The position numbers and the translations under genes were made by a program. A stretch of DNA of 64,000 nucleotides from Euonymus europaeus (lineage: Eukaryota > Streptophyta > Magnoliopsida > Celastrales > Celastraceae), in NCBI GenBank assembly GCA_963580455.1, contig OY756971.1, positions 15,275,001 through 15,339,000 on the forward strand, in the 5' to 3' direction. Numbering within the stretch: the first letter of the stretch is position 1; the number at the start of each line of letters is the position of its first letter. The notes under the pieces were generated by a model, which did no database searches, was not told where the DNA came from, and saw only the letters and a list, made by a program, of their open reading frames with translations. Shown one piece after another: positions 21,942 through 33,713 of this stretch.

Positions 21942-22423
21942 TCATTAGCTCTTTAGTCTAGTGAAGATCTCGGTTGTAGCTCTTCTGGAACCCACTAGTT
22001 TGCAGAGATTTTTGGGTGAAATCGTCGATCTACGTTGATTTAACTGTCAAATCAGCGAACTACCATTACAGAAAGACTCATCAAAGTTGGCCGACTCTAG
22101 CTAGAGGTCCAACAAGTTGATCAAAGAAGCACGTGTGCCTAACGCATCATTGCCAAATGTAGGTAATTTTTATGATTTTTTTTGTTGGAAATGACGAGGT
22201 GCCATCCTTTTGCTCAATTTTACCCTTTTGTTGATTGATCTTGTGTGTTTGGAGTAGATTTGCCCATTTCTTTGTTGTAGGTCTTGGTATTTTGGTTTGT
22301 TGAGCAGGGACAGCTCTAAAGTTCTAATTTTAATATTTGGTGTAGCATATTTTTTTATCATTTTTCAATTGTTGTGATTTAGGTTCTATTGTCGTATATG
22401 ATTTAGTGGAGTGATTTTTCATC

Positions 22424-23419
22424 ATGAGTGAGGAGAAGAAATTTAGAGTTACTAAGGTGGTGGAAACATCCACTAAATTTACTGATAAGAAACTTATCGA
22501 TTCTAATTATCAACATTTGAGGAAGATTGTTCTCATTATGATTCGAGGGATTGACAAGGAATATCATCTTACGAGAGCACCTCTCGACTGTACTACTCAT
22601 GCCGCTGAACACAAGGTGTGGATGTGTGACGATGCATAATTATATAATCAAATGTTGAATTCCATGTACTCTGAGGTCTCTGAGTTGGTGACTAATTGTG
22701 ATACTGTCAAAGAAATATTGGAGTATTTAGGAGCATTGTATTTTGGAAGAATGATATGAATCGACTATACAATGTTGCATTATCCTTCTTTTGGACAGAA
22801 CAAAAAGATCCTAACCTTGGTGACGATTTTGCTTCTTTCAGCAAAGTTTATGAAGAGTTTACTTCCTTTATGTCTTTGGATCTATCTTTTGAGTAGAGAC
22901 AACAACAACGAGAGTAATTGGAGATCATTGCCTTTCTTAGTGGGATGAAATCTAAGTATGAGTCAGCACTTAGATATTCTTGCTAACGGAGAAACCTCAC
23001 TCACTAAGGAATTTTCTCAGGCTAACCATTATGTCCCATATCTTTCGCTCCAGAAGTTTCTAAAAGGTCTAGATTGGTTGTTCATACTTATTTTTATGCT
23101 AGTTGTGGCCATGGGGTCAAAGTGGTTGAGGCTCAGATGACAAGTTTACTTGTTATCATTGTGGTGGAGTGGGTTATACTTGTGATAAGTGTTGGAAGTT
23201 GCATGAAAAACCACCACCAATTTTCCATGCAAATGTAGTTTTTGGTATGGATTTGGGCGTGCATGATTTTAGTATTTCTTATGAGACCCCTATTTTAGAT
23301 TAGGGGCATGTTAGTCTTTCTATTGTGAAGTACTCTCATATTATGAGTAAGATTTATGGTTCTTTAGCTACTACTACTACATCTGCTTTTATGTTAGTCT
23401 CTCCTAGTACTTTGCTTAT
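22424..23419 (+). pseudogene. Copia-B gag (degenerate), cut by LTR-Z
   Basis: The ATG at 22424 opens a 71-codon frame (MSEEKKFRV, IDSNYQHLRKIVLI). With stops and shifts it continues as NQMLNSMYSEVSELV, then FGRMI, DPNLGDDFASFSKVYEEF and EIIAFLSGMKSKYES. A knuckle-like CYHCGGVGYTCDKC follows near 23155-23195. This order fits a UBN2-type copia gag, different in sequence from Copia-A and Copia-C. It is interrupted at 23420 by TGTAACACCC, the end of a reverse-oriented LTR. A protease piece that fits this element lies at 58962-59242. Confidence 0.65.
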
Positions 23420-24564
23420 TGTAACACCCAATCTGACCCAAGGTAATTACACAGCACGGTAATCACACATCATCGAATCCCCTTCTCACACATCACAATT
23501 AATTACCGTAAGCCTTCACTAATTTTATTTCGTTATTCAAAACATGTACTTAGTTATTACACATTACACTCATAAAAAGAAACATAATATCATGACATAA
23601 TAATTTTACTCCAAGCCTTTCCATCCAAGCTTCTTCATTCATCTACATGTATAAAAAACATGTTGGAGGGTAAGTCGTGCTATTTTCAAACAACCAAATA
23701 ATATTTTTATCAAATTTATCATCAGAATAATAGCAGCGGACTTTAGCAAAAATTAAATCATAATGTAGGTTAAATACTTTGAAAACTCACCCCGTCTATT
23801 ATTTTCAATATCAAATCCATGCAAAAGATCTTAACTGTCCTTAACATGTGGTTTTTTCCCGAATCCGTCAACTTGTTTAGTATAAGGGGAACTACCACCT
23901 GTATGCTTCCTCGCCAGAAAGATTGTGGTATTTATTTGAACTAACTTTTCAAGTCCTGCAAGGGACATACCCACAGTCGGGCCAGGACTAGAGTGGCCAT
24001 GTGCACAGACATAATTCTCATTTTACCATTTTTCCATCAATTCCAATAATTTCGAAAATGTAGCACAAGGGTTTTAAAACAATGCTTTTTATCTTTGTAG
24101 CTTCACAGATAACTCGAATGTATATAAATAATATATATCATATCATTTCCATCAAGATTTAAATTGTGAAATCATTGTAAATACGCATACAAATTTTAGG
24201 CCAATCAACTGTTATAACAATATATGCTCGTAAACTGATTATATTTATCAACTATACATTTCAAATATTCCTACAGTACTCAATTATATTCCAAATATTT
24301 GTATTATGCTTTAAAAGTCAATTAGTCACGTCAATGAGGAATTAAAACCCTTCTTCACAAATCATGAATAAACATCCATTGAAATTTTTTCTATTTCCCA
24401 TTTATATTATGATATGCCCGATTTCAATACTACCCTTGTATTTGATTATATGATCAAGAAGTCAACTAATTTCTCAACAAATCATATAATCCTTAAAGTT
24501 TCATACATGCATTATCACATCTCACAAAGCTTTCAACATGTAATATATTATACCACAAAATTAA

Positions 24565-24600
<36 letters not shown>

Positions 24601-24782
24601 AGTAGACTAAAAACACATAAAATATTATAGGATTGATAAGCCCTCACCTTGTTGATATAATGGAGCTTTTCCTTTTCTTTTATCAAAAGTCAAATCCGGA
24701 TCAAGATCCTTATCAGTTCCTAGAAATCATTAGATTATTCTTAGGTTTCGGGTTTTAGCTACCACTTTATATCCAAAAATTT
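23420..24782 (-). mobile_element. LTR-Z piece 1: minus-oriented gypsy-type LTR, 3' end side
   Basis: On the minus strand it ends GGGTCAGATTGGGTGTTACA at 23420, the usual end of a chromovirus-type LTR. A block like the CTTACCCTCC-AACATG region of related LTRs lies near 23670. It holds no gene. It is cut at 24782 by Tat-B. A (TA)n run lies at 24569-24598. The left target-site copy would be CTTAT (23415-23419). Confidence 0.55.
24569..24598. repeat. (TA)n microsatellite
   Basis: A nearly pure TA dinucleotide run of about 29 bases lies within LTR-Z. Confidence 0.9.
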
Positions 24783-25211
24783 TGATATTACAAAAATACC
24801 CCCACCAATAATATGTTGACACGTGTTATATTGGGCTCAGCAAGTCTTTCATGCCTCACCACAGGAAGTCATCTCGGTAAGCAAAGAAGAAAAGTAGCTG
24901 GGCAGCAGTGCCCTACCGAGGTTACCTCCTCGGTCTAGTGAAACACCTGGACCTACCAAGGTGGAAGTCATTTAAGTGCAGCCCCCAACCATAGTTAGAG
25001 GACCCATATTAATAATGGCTCTAAGTCCTATATAAAGCTCTCAAAGTCAGGTATTATCTTCCTGATCACAATTTGAACTTTGACTAAGAGAGAGCTCTAG
25101 TCCAAGGAGCTCGCCTGATTTTATAATACGAATTGACTTGAGCATCGGAACGCCAACGCCAGAGGACTACCTTTGGTGCGGCCTTTAGCTTATCTTTGTT
25201 CATTGTGCATG
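24783..25211 (+). mobile_element. Tat-B 5' LTR, 3' end deleted
   Basis: It starts TGATATTACAAAAATACC and matches 55409-55834. A TATATAAAG box lies near 25030. Homology stops at about 25211, after TTCATTGTGCA; the last ~225 bases of the LTR, the primer-binding site and the gag start are missing. The next base is already gag coding sequence, so one deletion joined LTR and gag. Confidence 0.8.
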
Positions 25212-26611
25212 AGAATGTTGCAAGGGACGAAATACCCTTGGATGCACCCCAGGTCCAAGAAGGAGGAAACATCCCAGTACCCCCACCAGAGGCAACTAGT
25301 CTTCCCATTAGCGCTGCCCGATTTAATCAGCTATGTCAACAAGTGCAGCTGCTCACTGAAGTGATGAGGGCTAACCAGCGAGCCCCACCTTGGTCTACTG
25401 AAAGGAACGAGGATGATAGAAACTCTGGCTCTCTGGATTCTAGAAGCAAGAGAAGGGATGAGAATCGAGAGGGGAATTGTTATACCAACAGGAACACTTA
25501 TTACTCCAACATCAATGACGATGTCAATAGGCACCTTCAAGAGGTAGACCGCAAGCTAGCAGCCCTGCAAGGATGTAATATCATTGATGAGATGTGGAAT
25601 AGTTCCATGACTCCCCTGTCTAGGGACATTATTGAAACTGATATACCTTGTGACTTTAGGCTCCCCAACCTTGAGCAGTATGATGGGAAGAAGGATCCCT
25701 ATGACCACGTCATGGGATATAAGTCAATGACGAAGTGCAGAGGAGCCTTAGATGCAGTTTTTTGCAAGGCCTTCCCCTCTACTCTTATTGGACCAGCTCA
25801 GACTTGGTTCATCAACCTTCCTAGGCACAACATTTATAGCTTCCAGGACCTATCAAGAAAGTTCAGCCTTCGATTTGCAAGTGTTAGGAAGCCCAAAACC
25901 ACCAATCAAGATCTGATGGTGATCGAACACGAGAAGGAGGAAACATTTCATGACTTTATAGGGAGATTCAACCAGATGTGCCTGGAGATCCCAGATGTAC
26001 AAATTGTTGTGGCAAATGCTGCCCTGATCAGGACAATTCGCCATGAGCAATTCTACAACTTATTGTGCACTAATGCACCATAATCCATGGATGAACTCCT
26101 GGCAAGGACTGAGAAATATATAAAGGCAACTGATTCATTGAAGTCTTCTTGTTTTGCAATACGAACCTCCCCTGATCGGCCTAGGGGCTCGAGTGATAAA
26201 GGCCACTCAGGAGGTGGCCGACCAGGCAGTGATAAGAAACCAGGAAGGGAGGACAACAGGCGAGTAGAACAATCCTCTAGGAAGTCTCAAACCGGTCCAC
26301 CAGCTCGCTTCAATAGTTATACTCCATTAAATGCTCCCTTAAGAAAGGTGTTGAACGAGATTGTTTCCCAGAATTTAGTCAGATGGCCAAACAAGATGAG
26401 GACTCCTCTAGAGAAGAGAAGGTCCTCAGATAAATATTGTAGATTCCATAAGGACCACGGTCATGATACTGACGATTGCAGAAAGTTAAAGGATGAAATT
26501 GAGGAGTTGATAAGGAGAGGACACCTCAGGAAGTATACTGTTAATCAAGAAGAAAAGCGAAGGAGAGATGATAAAGAAGATGATGACCATAGGAAACCAC
26601 GAAGAAGATAA
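25212..26611 (+). pseudogene. Tat-B gag
   Basis: The frame open from 25196 lost its normal start to the deletion. It reads VDRKLAALQG, LPNLEQYDGKKDPYDHVMGY, AFPSTLIGPAQTWFINLP and SFQDLSRKFSLRFAS, the Tat gag core. A TAA at 26081 breaks it. It resumes [14 protein letters not shown] and ends with the zinc-knuckle-like [21 protein letters not shown] and a charged tail. The same order appears in Tat-Y. It would form the particle shell. Confidence 0.88.
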
Positions 26612-26676
26612 ATTCTCCTCAGCATGAGAGAGGTACTGTAAGAATAATTGATTTTTGTGGTGTCATTATTGGAGGG

Positions 26677-28731
26677 TTGGCAACAGGTGGAGAAAGTACC
26701 TTAGTTGGGAGAGCATATGCCCGCCTTACCAAGCAGCCAACCAAAGGAAAAAGGATCAAAAGGGATGAGGAGGTTATTACATTCTCAGAGAAGGACGAAG
26801 AAGGTATTCAAGTTCTCCATGATGACGCCTTGGTAGTTGAGGCAGTGATTGCCAATTTCAATGTCTTAAAAATCTTGGTAGACAACGGGAGTGCAGCGGA
26901 TATCCTGTTCTACCACACCTTCAAAGCTATGAAGCTTTCAGATGAGAGACTGAAGCCAACCTCGGTACCCTTATATGGGTTCACGGGGGAGTCAGCCATA
27001 CCAAAAGGAATGATAACCCTTCCAGTCACGTTGGGAGCACACCCGAAGACGGTGATGCATATGGTGGATATGTTGGTCGTCGATGTGAAAGCTTCGCACA
27101 ATGCCATCATAGGAAGACCACTACTTCACAGGGTAAGAGCTGTGGTTTCAACCTATTGTTTAAAGATGAAGTTCCCCATCTCTAAGGGAGTTGGTGAAGT
27201 TAAGGGGAATCAGATGGCTTCCAGGAGTACCTACTTCACTGAACTCAAAGAGAGAAAAAAGGAGAAGGTCTTAGTAGGCAGCCTGGATATGAGGGCAGAA
27301 GAGCAAGTGTTCAAACTGACTCCAGTAGAGGAACTGAAAAAGGTCAAGATCATGGCTGGCTCAGAAAGGCAATTCTATGTCGGATCTCAACTAGGAGAAG
27401 ATATGACCAAGAAGATAACCAAACTACTCCTAAGGAGTATGGATACTTTTTCATGGAGTGCTGATGAGATGCCTGGTATAAATGTTGATGTAATAACTCA
27501 TCGCCTAAGCATTATACCCGGTGCCAGACCTGTAAAAAAAGAGAAGAAACTTTGCTCCTAATCACCAAGAAGCGATCAAGGAAGAGGTAAGGAAGCTGAT
27601 GGATGCTGATTTCATCCGAGAAATTCAATACCCTGAGTGGTTGGCCAATGTGGTTATGGTGAAGAAAGCTAATGGGAAATGGAGGATGTGTGTTGATTTC
27701 ACTGATCTGAATAAATCCTGTCCCAAGGATAGTTACCCATTACCAAAGATTGATCAACTGGTAGATGCTATCTCAGGACATCAGCTCCTCAGCTTCTTGG
27801 ATGTCTATTCGAGGTACCATCAGATAAAAATGCATCCTGAAGATCAGGAAGGGACGTCGTTTATCATCCCGGAGGGGACGTATTGCTACAAGGTAATGCC
27901 TTTTGGATTAAAGAATGCTAGAGCCACCTACCAAAGGCTGGTAAACCACATCTTTAATGATCGGATAGGGAAGTCTATGGAGGCTTATGTGGATGACATG
28001 GTGGTAAAGAGCAAGCGAGCTGAGGATCACCCTACTGACATGCGTAAGGTCTTTGATACACTTGATTAGTTTAGAATGAAGCTTAACCCAGAAAAGTGTG
28101 CTTTTGGAGTGGCATCCGGGAAGTTTCTTGGCTTCCTGGTAACTAGCAAAGGGATTGAGATGAATCTCGAAAAGGTGGAAGCAATCCTTCAGATGGAGCC
28201 ACCAAGGAATGCCAAAGAAGTTCAAAAGTTGACTGGCCGAGCAGCATCTCTAGGGAGGTATCTTTTTTGTCCGGAGACAAGTGCAGACCATTCTTTCAGG
28301 CATTAAAAAAGGCCAAGGAATTTGATTGGACATTTGAGTGTCAAATTGCGTTTGAAAACCTTAAAGATTATCTAGGTCAGCCTCCACTTTTGACTTGTCC
28401 AAAAGAGGGCGAGGTTTTGTACCTCTACCTAGCAGTATCACAACACGCAGTCAGTGCAGTGCTAGTGAGTGAGGTAGACAAAGTGCAAAGACTCGTATAC
28501 TATGTCAGAAAGGTTATGAACAGTGCAGAGACAAGGTACACCCAAGCTGAGAAACTAGCTCATTCATTAATAGTGGCAGCAAGGAAGTTGAGGCCTTACT
28601 TCCAAGCACATACAATTATTGTTTTAACTGACCAGCCACTCAAGAATGTCCTCCAAAAGCCAGACACTTCAGGAAGGTTAGCGAAGTGGGCTATTGAATT
28701 GGGAGAGTTTGACATCAAGTTTCAACCAAGG
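26677..28731 (+). pseudogene. Tat-B protease, RT and first RNase H part
   Basis: Protease: KILVDNGSAADILFYHTF (26870-26920), with the DNGS version of the catalytic motif that Tat-Y shares. RT follows after a frameshift at about 27540: NGKWRMCVDFTDLNKSCPKDSYPLPKID, MPFGLKNA and the catalytic YVDDMVVK (27987-28010). A TAG at 28066 and a shift at about 28260 follow. Then come FFQALKKAKEFDW, TRYTQAEKLAHSL and IVLTDQPLKNVLQ. The protein is cut after FQPRQA at 28736 by the Athila element and resumes at 48364 with IKAQALADFI. Confidence 0.88.
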
Positions 28732-28736
28732 CAAGC

Positions 28737-29979
28737 TGATAGATGTTGAAAATATCTACTTTAAATGTAAATCATCATTAGCATTTGTCACAAAGTTGGG
28801 GTTTTTGAAGTGATTTTGTACAAATAATTTTAATCACCATGGATGAATCACTTTGTGTTTATTTTCATATTTATAGGCCCAATCATGAGTCCAACCCATG
28901 TGAAGATCATGGAAGGTTTTGTTACATCATTGCTTACCTCTCTTCCATTTCACCAAACCATTCCATTTCACCAATCTTTTCCATTTCACCAAACCATTCC
29001 ATTTCACCAATTTTTTCCATTTCACCAAACTCATTTCATTTCACCAAACCATTCCTATTATCCCTACCAAGCACTTTCATTTCCCTATAAAAAGAGAGGA
29101 GGAGAAGAGGGAAGAACAACAACAAGAAGAAGAAGAAGAAGAGGAATAAGGAGGAAAGAGAGGGAGTTCTTGCAACAAGTATAATTAAGGGGGTTTTTCT
29201 AGTTGTTTTATTACTTATATTTGTGAATTTTATTTATTTCTATTTGTTGCGTAAACTTAATATGAGGAACTAGTCCTCTTACTAAGGTGATGATGGATTC
29301 ACTCTATTGTGTTTAATAAATTTGGTTGAATTAATTGTGATTTATTCATGTCATGTCAAGTATTAAATTGCTATGTTTATTAATAATTAAATCTTGATGC
29401 TTAACTACCATCTAGGTTTGATTAATGTGGTGCAAATTGTAGTAGATGTCATGCTCAATTTGAGAAAAGCTTTTTGCAATTTATTACCAAAGTTACCTAG
29501 TCATAGATGTCATATGCTAGGACGATTGTGATCATTTCATAAGTTACATTGATCCTAATGCATTATTATTTGTCAAATTAGTCCAGATGCCATAAATAAT
29601 TGCAAATTAAGGATAGACGTGGTAAGTTAGATACCAATGACTACTACATGAATTAGAAAACTTGATCTTTGACATGCTTGGATGAATTCATAATTGATAA
29701 CCATATGATTTAAATACAATAGAGTGGTGAAATCAAAGCCTTAGTACTTATTTATTTGTGTTAATCTCTCCATTTTAGTTTAGTTTATTTTTTTGTGTTT
29801 ATTAATATTGCTATAAAAAAAATAAACAAGTTATTTGTAAGAATTGGAGTTAGTTAATCTTCAGTCCCTGTGGGTACGACACTCGTCTTTGCCACACTTA
29901 TACTACTTGGATTCGTGCGCTTGCGAGTATAAATAGAGTTTTAGAATTACTATTTTTTAGTAGTTTTAAAACGATAACA
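28737..29979 (+). mobile_element. Athila 5' LTR
   Basis: It is 1243 bp, from TGATAGATGTTGAAAA to AACGATAACA. A TATAAAAAG box is at 29086-29094, preceded by a tandem array of CCATTTCACCAA-type units (28945-29050) and followed by a GAA-rich run. The region near the end, with CAGTCCCTGTGGGTACGAC, is typical of Athila LTRs. ORFs such as 28839-29184 are the translated simple repeat, not genes. Confidence 0.9.
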
Positions 29980-29985
29980 AGTTTT

Positions 29986-30003
29986 TGGCGCCGTTGCCGG
30001 GGA
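29986..30003 (+). promoter_or_regulatory. Athila primer-binding site
   Basis: TGGCGCCGTTGCCGGGGA lies six bases after the 5' LTR. This sequence is characteristic of Athila elements (aspartate tRNA complement, from family knowledge). Confidence 0.88.
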
Positions 30004-30090
30004 CTGGAGTTATTAATCTCTAGTTTCAATTGTGTATATTATTACCTATTTATTTATTTATTGAATAAGTTTACTTAATTCTTTCAGTAC

Positions 30091-32276
30091 ATGCTTGGAC
30101 GTCGATCTAAAAGTCTTAACCTACTTGAATACGATTCGGAGATTGAGCAAACTCTCGTACAACTCAGAAGAGAAGCAAGAGTGAAAAGAAATATGGAGGA
30201 ACAAAATATAAATGCTCTTGCCCAAGTTGTAAATCCACAAGCTAATGCACAAGTCCAGAGGCCAATGAAGAATTCATTTATACCTCAGAATTTGGCTCAG
30301 CCATCAAGCATAGCACTTCAACCCAATTTTCAAGGAAATGTCACATTCTCTCCAACTTTGCTCAATGCAGTACCTCATTTTAGAGGCACACCATTAGATG
30401 ATTCGTATCTTCACATCAAGGATTTCTTTGACCTCTGTATGACACAACACGTCCAGAGTTTGACACCAGAAGAAGTCCTACTCATTCTGTTTCCATTTTC
30501 CCTCAAAGATACTGCAAAACTATGGTTCAATTCATTGGCCCCATGATCGATCAAATCATGGAAGGAAATGGCAACAAAATTCTTGAAGAAATTTTTTCCA
30601 ATCCAGAAAACAAAGTAATTAAGGAGAGAGATTCAAACATGGCAGCAAAAGGATAGTGACTTATTCTATGAAGCTTGGGAGCAATTTAAACAGTTGCTTC
30701 TCAAGTGTCCACACCACAACTTAGCTCAAGAAGATCAAATTTAAGCTTTTTATGAAGGTTTGGATGCTAACAATACAAGCATCGTAGACTCTGCATGTGG
30801 AAGTGTGTTGATGGAGAAAAGTAGTGAAGAAGCTTTTGAGTTATTTGAAATTCTAAGTGAAAATTCTCAACAATTCTCTTCTCGAGGAAAGCAAGGAGCA
30901 AAACTTCCAAGGGGTGTGTACGAAATTGATAGGTGCAGAAATGCACCTGTATTTCTGAGTTTGTAGGGCAGTTAATTATGAGATTTTAAGTCCAATTATT
31001 ACTTAATTGGTGTTTATTTGAGCAGGTGATAGCTGGCTGGAATATGGTGATTTAAAGAGTTTTCTGGGCAAACAGTGCGACCTGATTGTGAACAAGATGT
31101 AACCAAAGTGCGACCTGTTTGTGACCTCAGTTTTTATCGGGCCAGTGACATAATGCTGAAGGGCTGACGTGGCAAGTAGGGTTTTTAACTTCTAAAAACT
31201 CGACCAAAAAGGATATTGGACGCCGTGGCATTGGAGAACAAGGGAGAGAAGACTCAAGACTCAGGAGGCACGGAGAGAAGAGGATTCCTAGCACAATTCG
31301 GCATTCTTCTTTTTCAATTAATTTCAGGATTAATTTTACAGAGTTGAAACATGAACATGTGTAACTAAATTCTTATTTAGTTTGGTTTGGTTAGTTTCTT
31401 CTACTACAACTTGTTGCACAATTTGATTGACGATTACACCAGGTTTAATTCATTGATTCCCTGAATTTAATGTTGATTTCTTATTATTGTGTTTGCCTGA
31501 TCAAAATCATGATGATAAGAATTGTTAGTTAAGCACATTCGGCTGACCCATACCCGGTGATTGACTAAGTAACAAGAATCTGCATAGGATCCAGATTTGG
31601 GAATTGTGAACACAATTGACTAGGTGGTACACCAACACTTAGGGTTGTGCGATTGTCGACTTTCTCGTTCATATGCTTGCCTTAGGGAAATCTTAGGGTA
31701 CACCAACCAAGACCCCTACGATAAGAAAAGATTTTGGGCTGGACCAAAGCCAAAGTCGTTGCTTAGGAAAGTCAAAATTAGGAGAGCCGGACCAAGGTCT
31801 TCTAATTGACAACGGTAAACCTTTAAATTGTGTGATTGCATATTAAGTTGTGTGATTGAGTGACAGTAGAAGAACAACACCAACCCAAGCTAGATCTCCT
31901 CCATATATTTATTAATCCAATTTTAGCATAATTTAATTGTTTATTGCAATCTGAATTTTCTACGTTATTATTGTTATTTTGTTTGTTTGGTGATTGATAC
32001 AGTCCCTGTGGATTCGACCTCACTCTCTTTTATACTGTCCTTCGACACGTACACTTGCGATTGGGTAAGACCCGTCAGTATTTGATATTGCAGGTTTACT
32101 TGCGATATTTTATATCGACCAGAAATCCACACCACAGATAGGAATCAACCTCAGTTGAAAGCCATGGAACAAAAAATTGATATGTTGGTAAAAGCATTTT
32201 CTGCCCAGAATTTGTCATCATCCCAACAAGCAGCTCAATTTGTTCTCAATCAGATCACACTATAGAGACGTGTTCC
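30091..32276 (+). pseudogene. Athila gag N-terminal part, broken by stops and a solo LTR
   Basis: A 151-codon frame opens at 30091 (MLGRRSKSLNL) and includes LLNAVPHFRGTPLDDSYLHI and KDTAKLWFNSL, the Athila gag core. A TGA at 30544, a TAA near 30617 and a TAA near 30742 break it. The coding sense continues through AWEQFKQLLLKCPHH, YEGLDANN and GVYEID, is cut by the LTR at 30934, and resumes at 32137 with DRNQPQLKAMEQKIDMLVK. One more stop follows, and then the long frame at 32277 begins. Confidence 0.85.
30934..32136 (+). mobile_element. Solo LTR (Athila/Tat-like) inside Athila gag
   Basis: The insert is 1203 bp, starts TGCAGAAATGCACC and ends ATCCACACCACA. It is flanked by GATAGG on both sides (30928-30933 and 32137-32142), one base more than the usual 5. 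Near its end it has CAGTCCCTGTGGATTCGACC, parallel to the Athila LTR, and ACTTGCGATTGGG, so it is a related but different family. No internal region remains. Confidence 0.8.
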
Positions 32277-33674
32277 ATGTCACCTCTTTCAGAACAAGAA
32301 CAAATCAATTATGCGGGGCAAGGTGGTTTTTATCCCAACAACATTCCATATTCAACTACAAACCATCCAGGATGGAAAACCCATCCAAATTTTTGTTGGA
32401 GAGGACAAGATCAGAACAAGCAAATTCATCAAAATCAGCAGCAAGCACAAACAGAACCAAGAAAAACTTCATTGGAAGAACAAATGGCTCTTCTTGCTCT
32501 TAATACCAATAATTTCATTCAAAAGATGACGCAGCAGAATAGCATTTACGATCAACAATTCAGCAATACTCAAGCTTTCATTCAGAAACTTGAAATTGAA
32601 GTTGGTCAAATTGCGAAGCAATTAAGTGAAAGAGAATATGGCAGACTTCCAAGTCGGATAGAAATTAATCCAAAAGGTAAAGAACAAATGAATACCATCA
32701 CTACTCATGGAGGACGAACTGTGGGATATTTGGACAAAGACGCTTTCAAAAATGAAGAAAGGTCACAGAAGAAAGAATCCACAAAGATTCAAAGCAAGGT
32801 TAGTGCACATGTAAAAACTCAGAGTTTTGAACCTCATGTGCCTTTTCCTAGCCGATTAGGGAACGAGAAGAAGATTGAACAAATGCAGAAGGTCATGGAT
32901 ATTTTTCGGAAGGTTGAGATTAACATACCTCTCCTAGATGCAGTCCAACAAATTCCAGCTTATGCAAAATTTTTGAAAGATATTTGTACGAGGAAGAAGA
33001 AGTTGGCACCATACGAGAAGGTGATGCTAACTGAACAATGCAGTGCTGTGTTGAACAAGAAACTACCACCAAAGTTGAAAGATCCAGGAAGTTTCACTAT
33101 TCCTTCTGTTGTTGGTCAAGTTTCTTTTGAAAAAGCTTTTCTAGATTTAGGTGCTAGTATTAATTTAATGCCATATTCTGTTTTTGTGCAACTAGGTCTG
33201 GAGAAGGAGTTACAACCGACTTCAATCACTTTGCAATTAGCGGATCGATCGATAAAATTTCCAAGGGGAATTATAGAGGATGTGCTTGTCCGAGTTGACA
33301 AATTCTTCCTTCCAGCAGATTTTATCATTCTTGACATGGAGGAAGACAGGAATGTACCAATTATTTTGGGTCGACCTTTCTTGGACACTGCAAGAACTAT
33401 TGTGGATGTTCAAAAGGGTTGTTTGTCTATGATAGTGCAAGGACAAACAGTAGAATTTAAGCTTTTTGAAGCTACACGACATCCATCGGATATCAGGGAA
33501 TGTTTCAGCATTGAAATTTTAGATGATTTAATTTTTGATACATTTTTGGAGCATCATTCTATTGATCATTTGGCAACTTGCATTGCTTTTCCTGAATTGC
33601 AAGTTAATGAAGATGGAGGAGTTGCAGAATTTTGTGCATATTTGGAGAAGCAGCAACTATCAAATAACCAATGA
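32277..33674 (+). CDS. Athila gag C-terminus plus aspartic protease, open frame
   Basis: A 465-codon frame without stops. The first half is glutamine-rich gag C-terminus (SEQEQINYAGQGG, LEIEVGQIAKQLSER, HVPFPSRLGNEKK). The middle, DIFRKVEINIPLLDAVQQIPAYAKFLKD, is typical of Athila. The protease starts around residue 285 with FLDLGASINLMPYSVF. The catalytic triad reads DLGA, an Athila variant of DTGA. It ends with VPIILGRPFLDTARTIVD. The ATG at 32277 is just the first after an upstream stop; the true product would begin in the broken gag. It probably makes no functional protein on its own. Confidence 0.88.
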   Translation: MSPLSEQEQINYAGQGGFYPNNIPYSTTNHPGWKTHPNFCWRGQDQNKQIHQNQQQAQTEPRKTSLEEQMALLALNTNNFIQKMTQQNSIYDQQFSNTQAFIQKLEIEVGQIAKQLSEREYGRLPSRIEINPKGKEQMNTITTHGGRTVGYLDKDAFKNEERSQKKESTKIQSKVSAHVKTQSFEPHVPFPSRLGNEKKIEQMQKVMDIFRKVEINIPLLDAVQQIPAYAKFLKDICTRKKKLAPYEKVMLTEQCSAVLNKKLPPKLKDPGSFTIPSVVGQVSFEKAFLDLGASINLMPYSVFVQLGLEKELQPTSITLQLADRSIKFPRGIIEDVLVRVDKFFLPADFIILDMEEDRNVPIILGRPFLDTARTIVDVQKGCLSMIVQGQTVEFKLFEATRHPSDIRECFSIEILDDLIFDTFLEHHSIDHLATCIAFPELQVNEDGGVAEFCAYLEKQQLSNNQ

Positions 33675-33713
33675 AGACGAACTTTTGAAGTTCTTGGTCC
33701 TCCACTCACCAAA

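Noticed and set aside
28839..29184. Overlapping ORFs of 76-113 codons with MNHFVFIFIFIG and FHFTK repeats
   Set aside because: They are translations of the CCATTTCACCAA repeat and flanking Athila LTR; the same ORFs recur at 38380-38704 and, on the minus strand, at 12232-12505. They lie upstream of or across the LTR TATA box.
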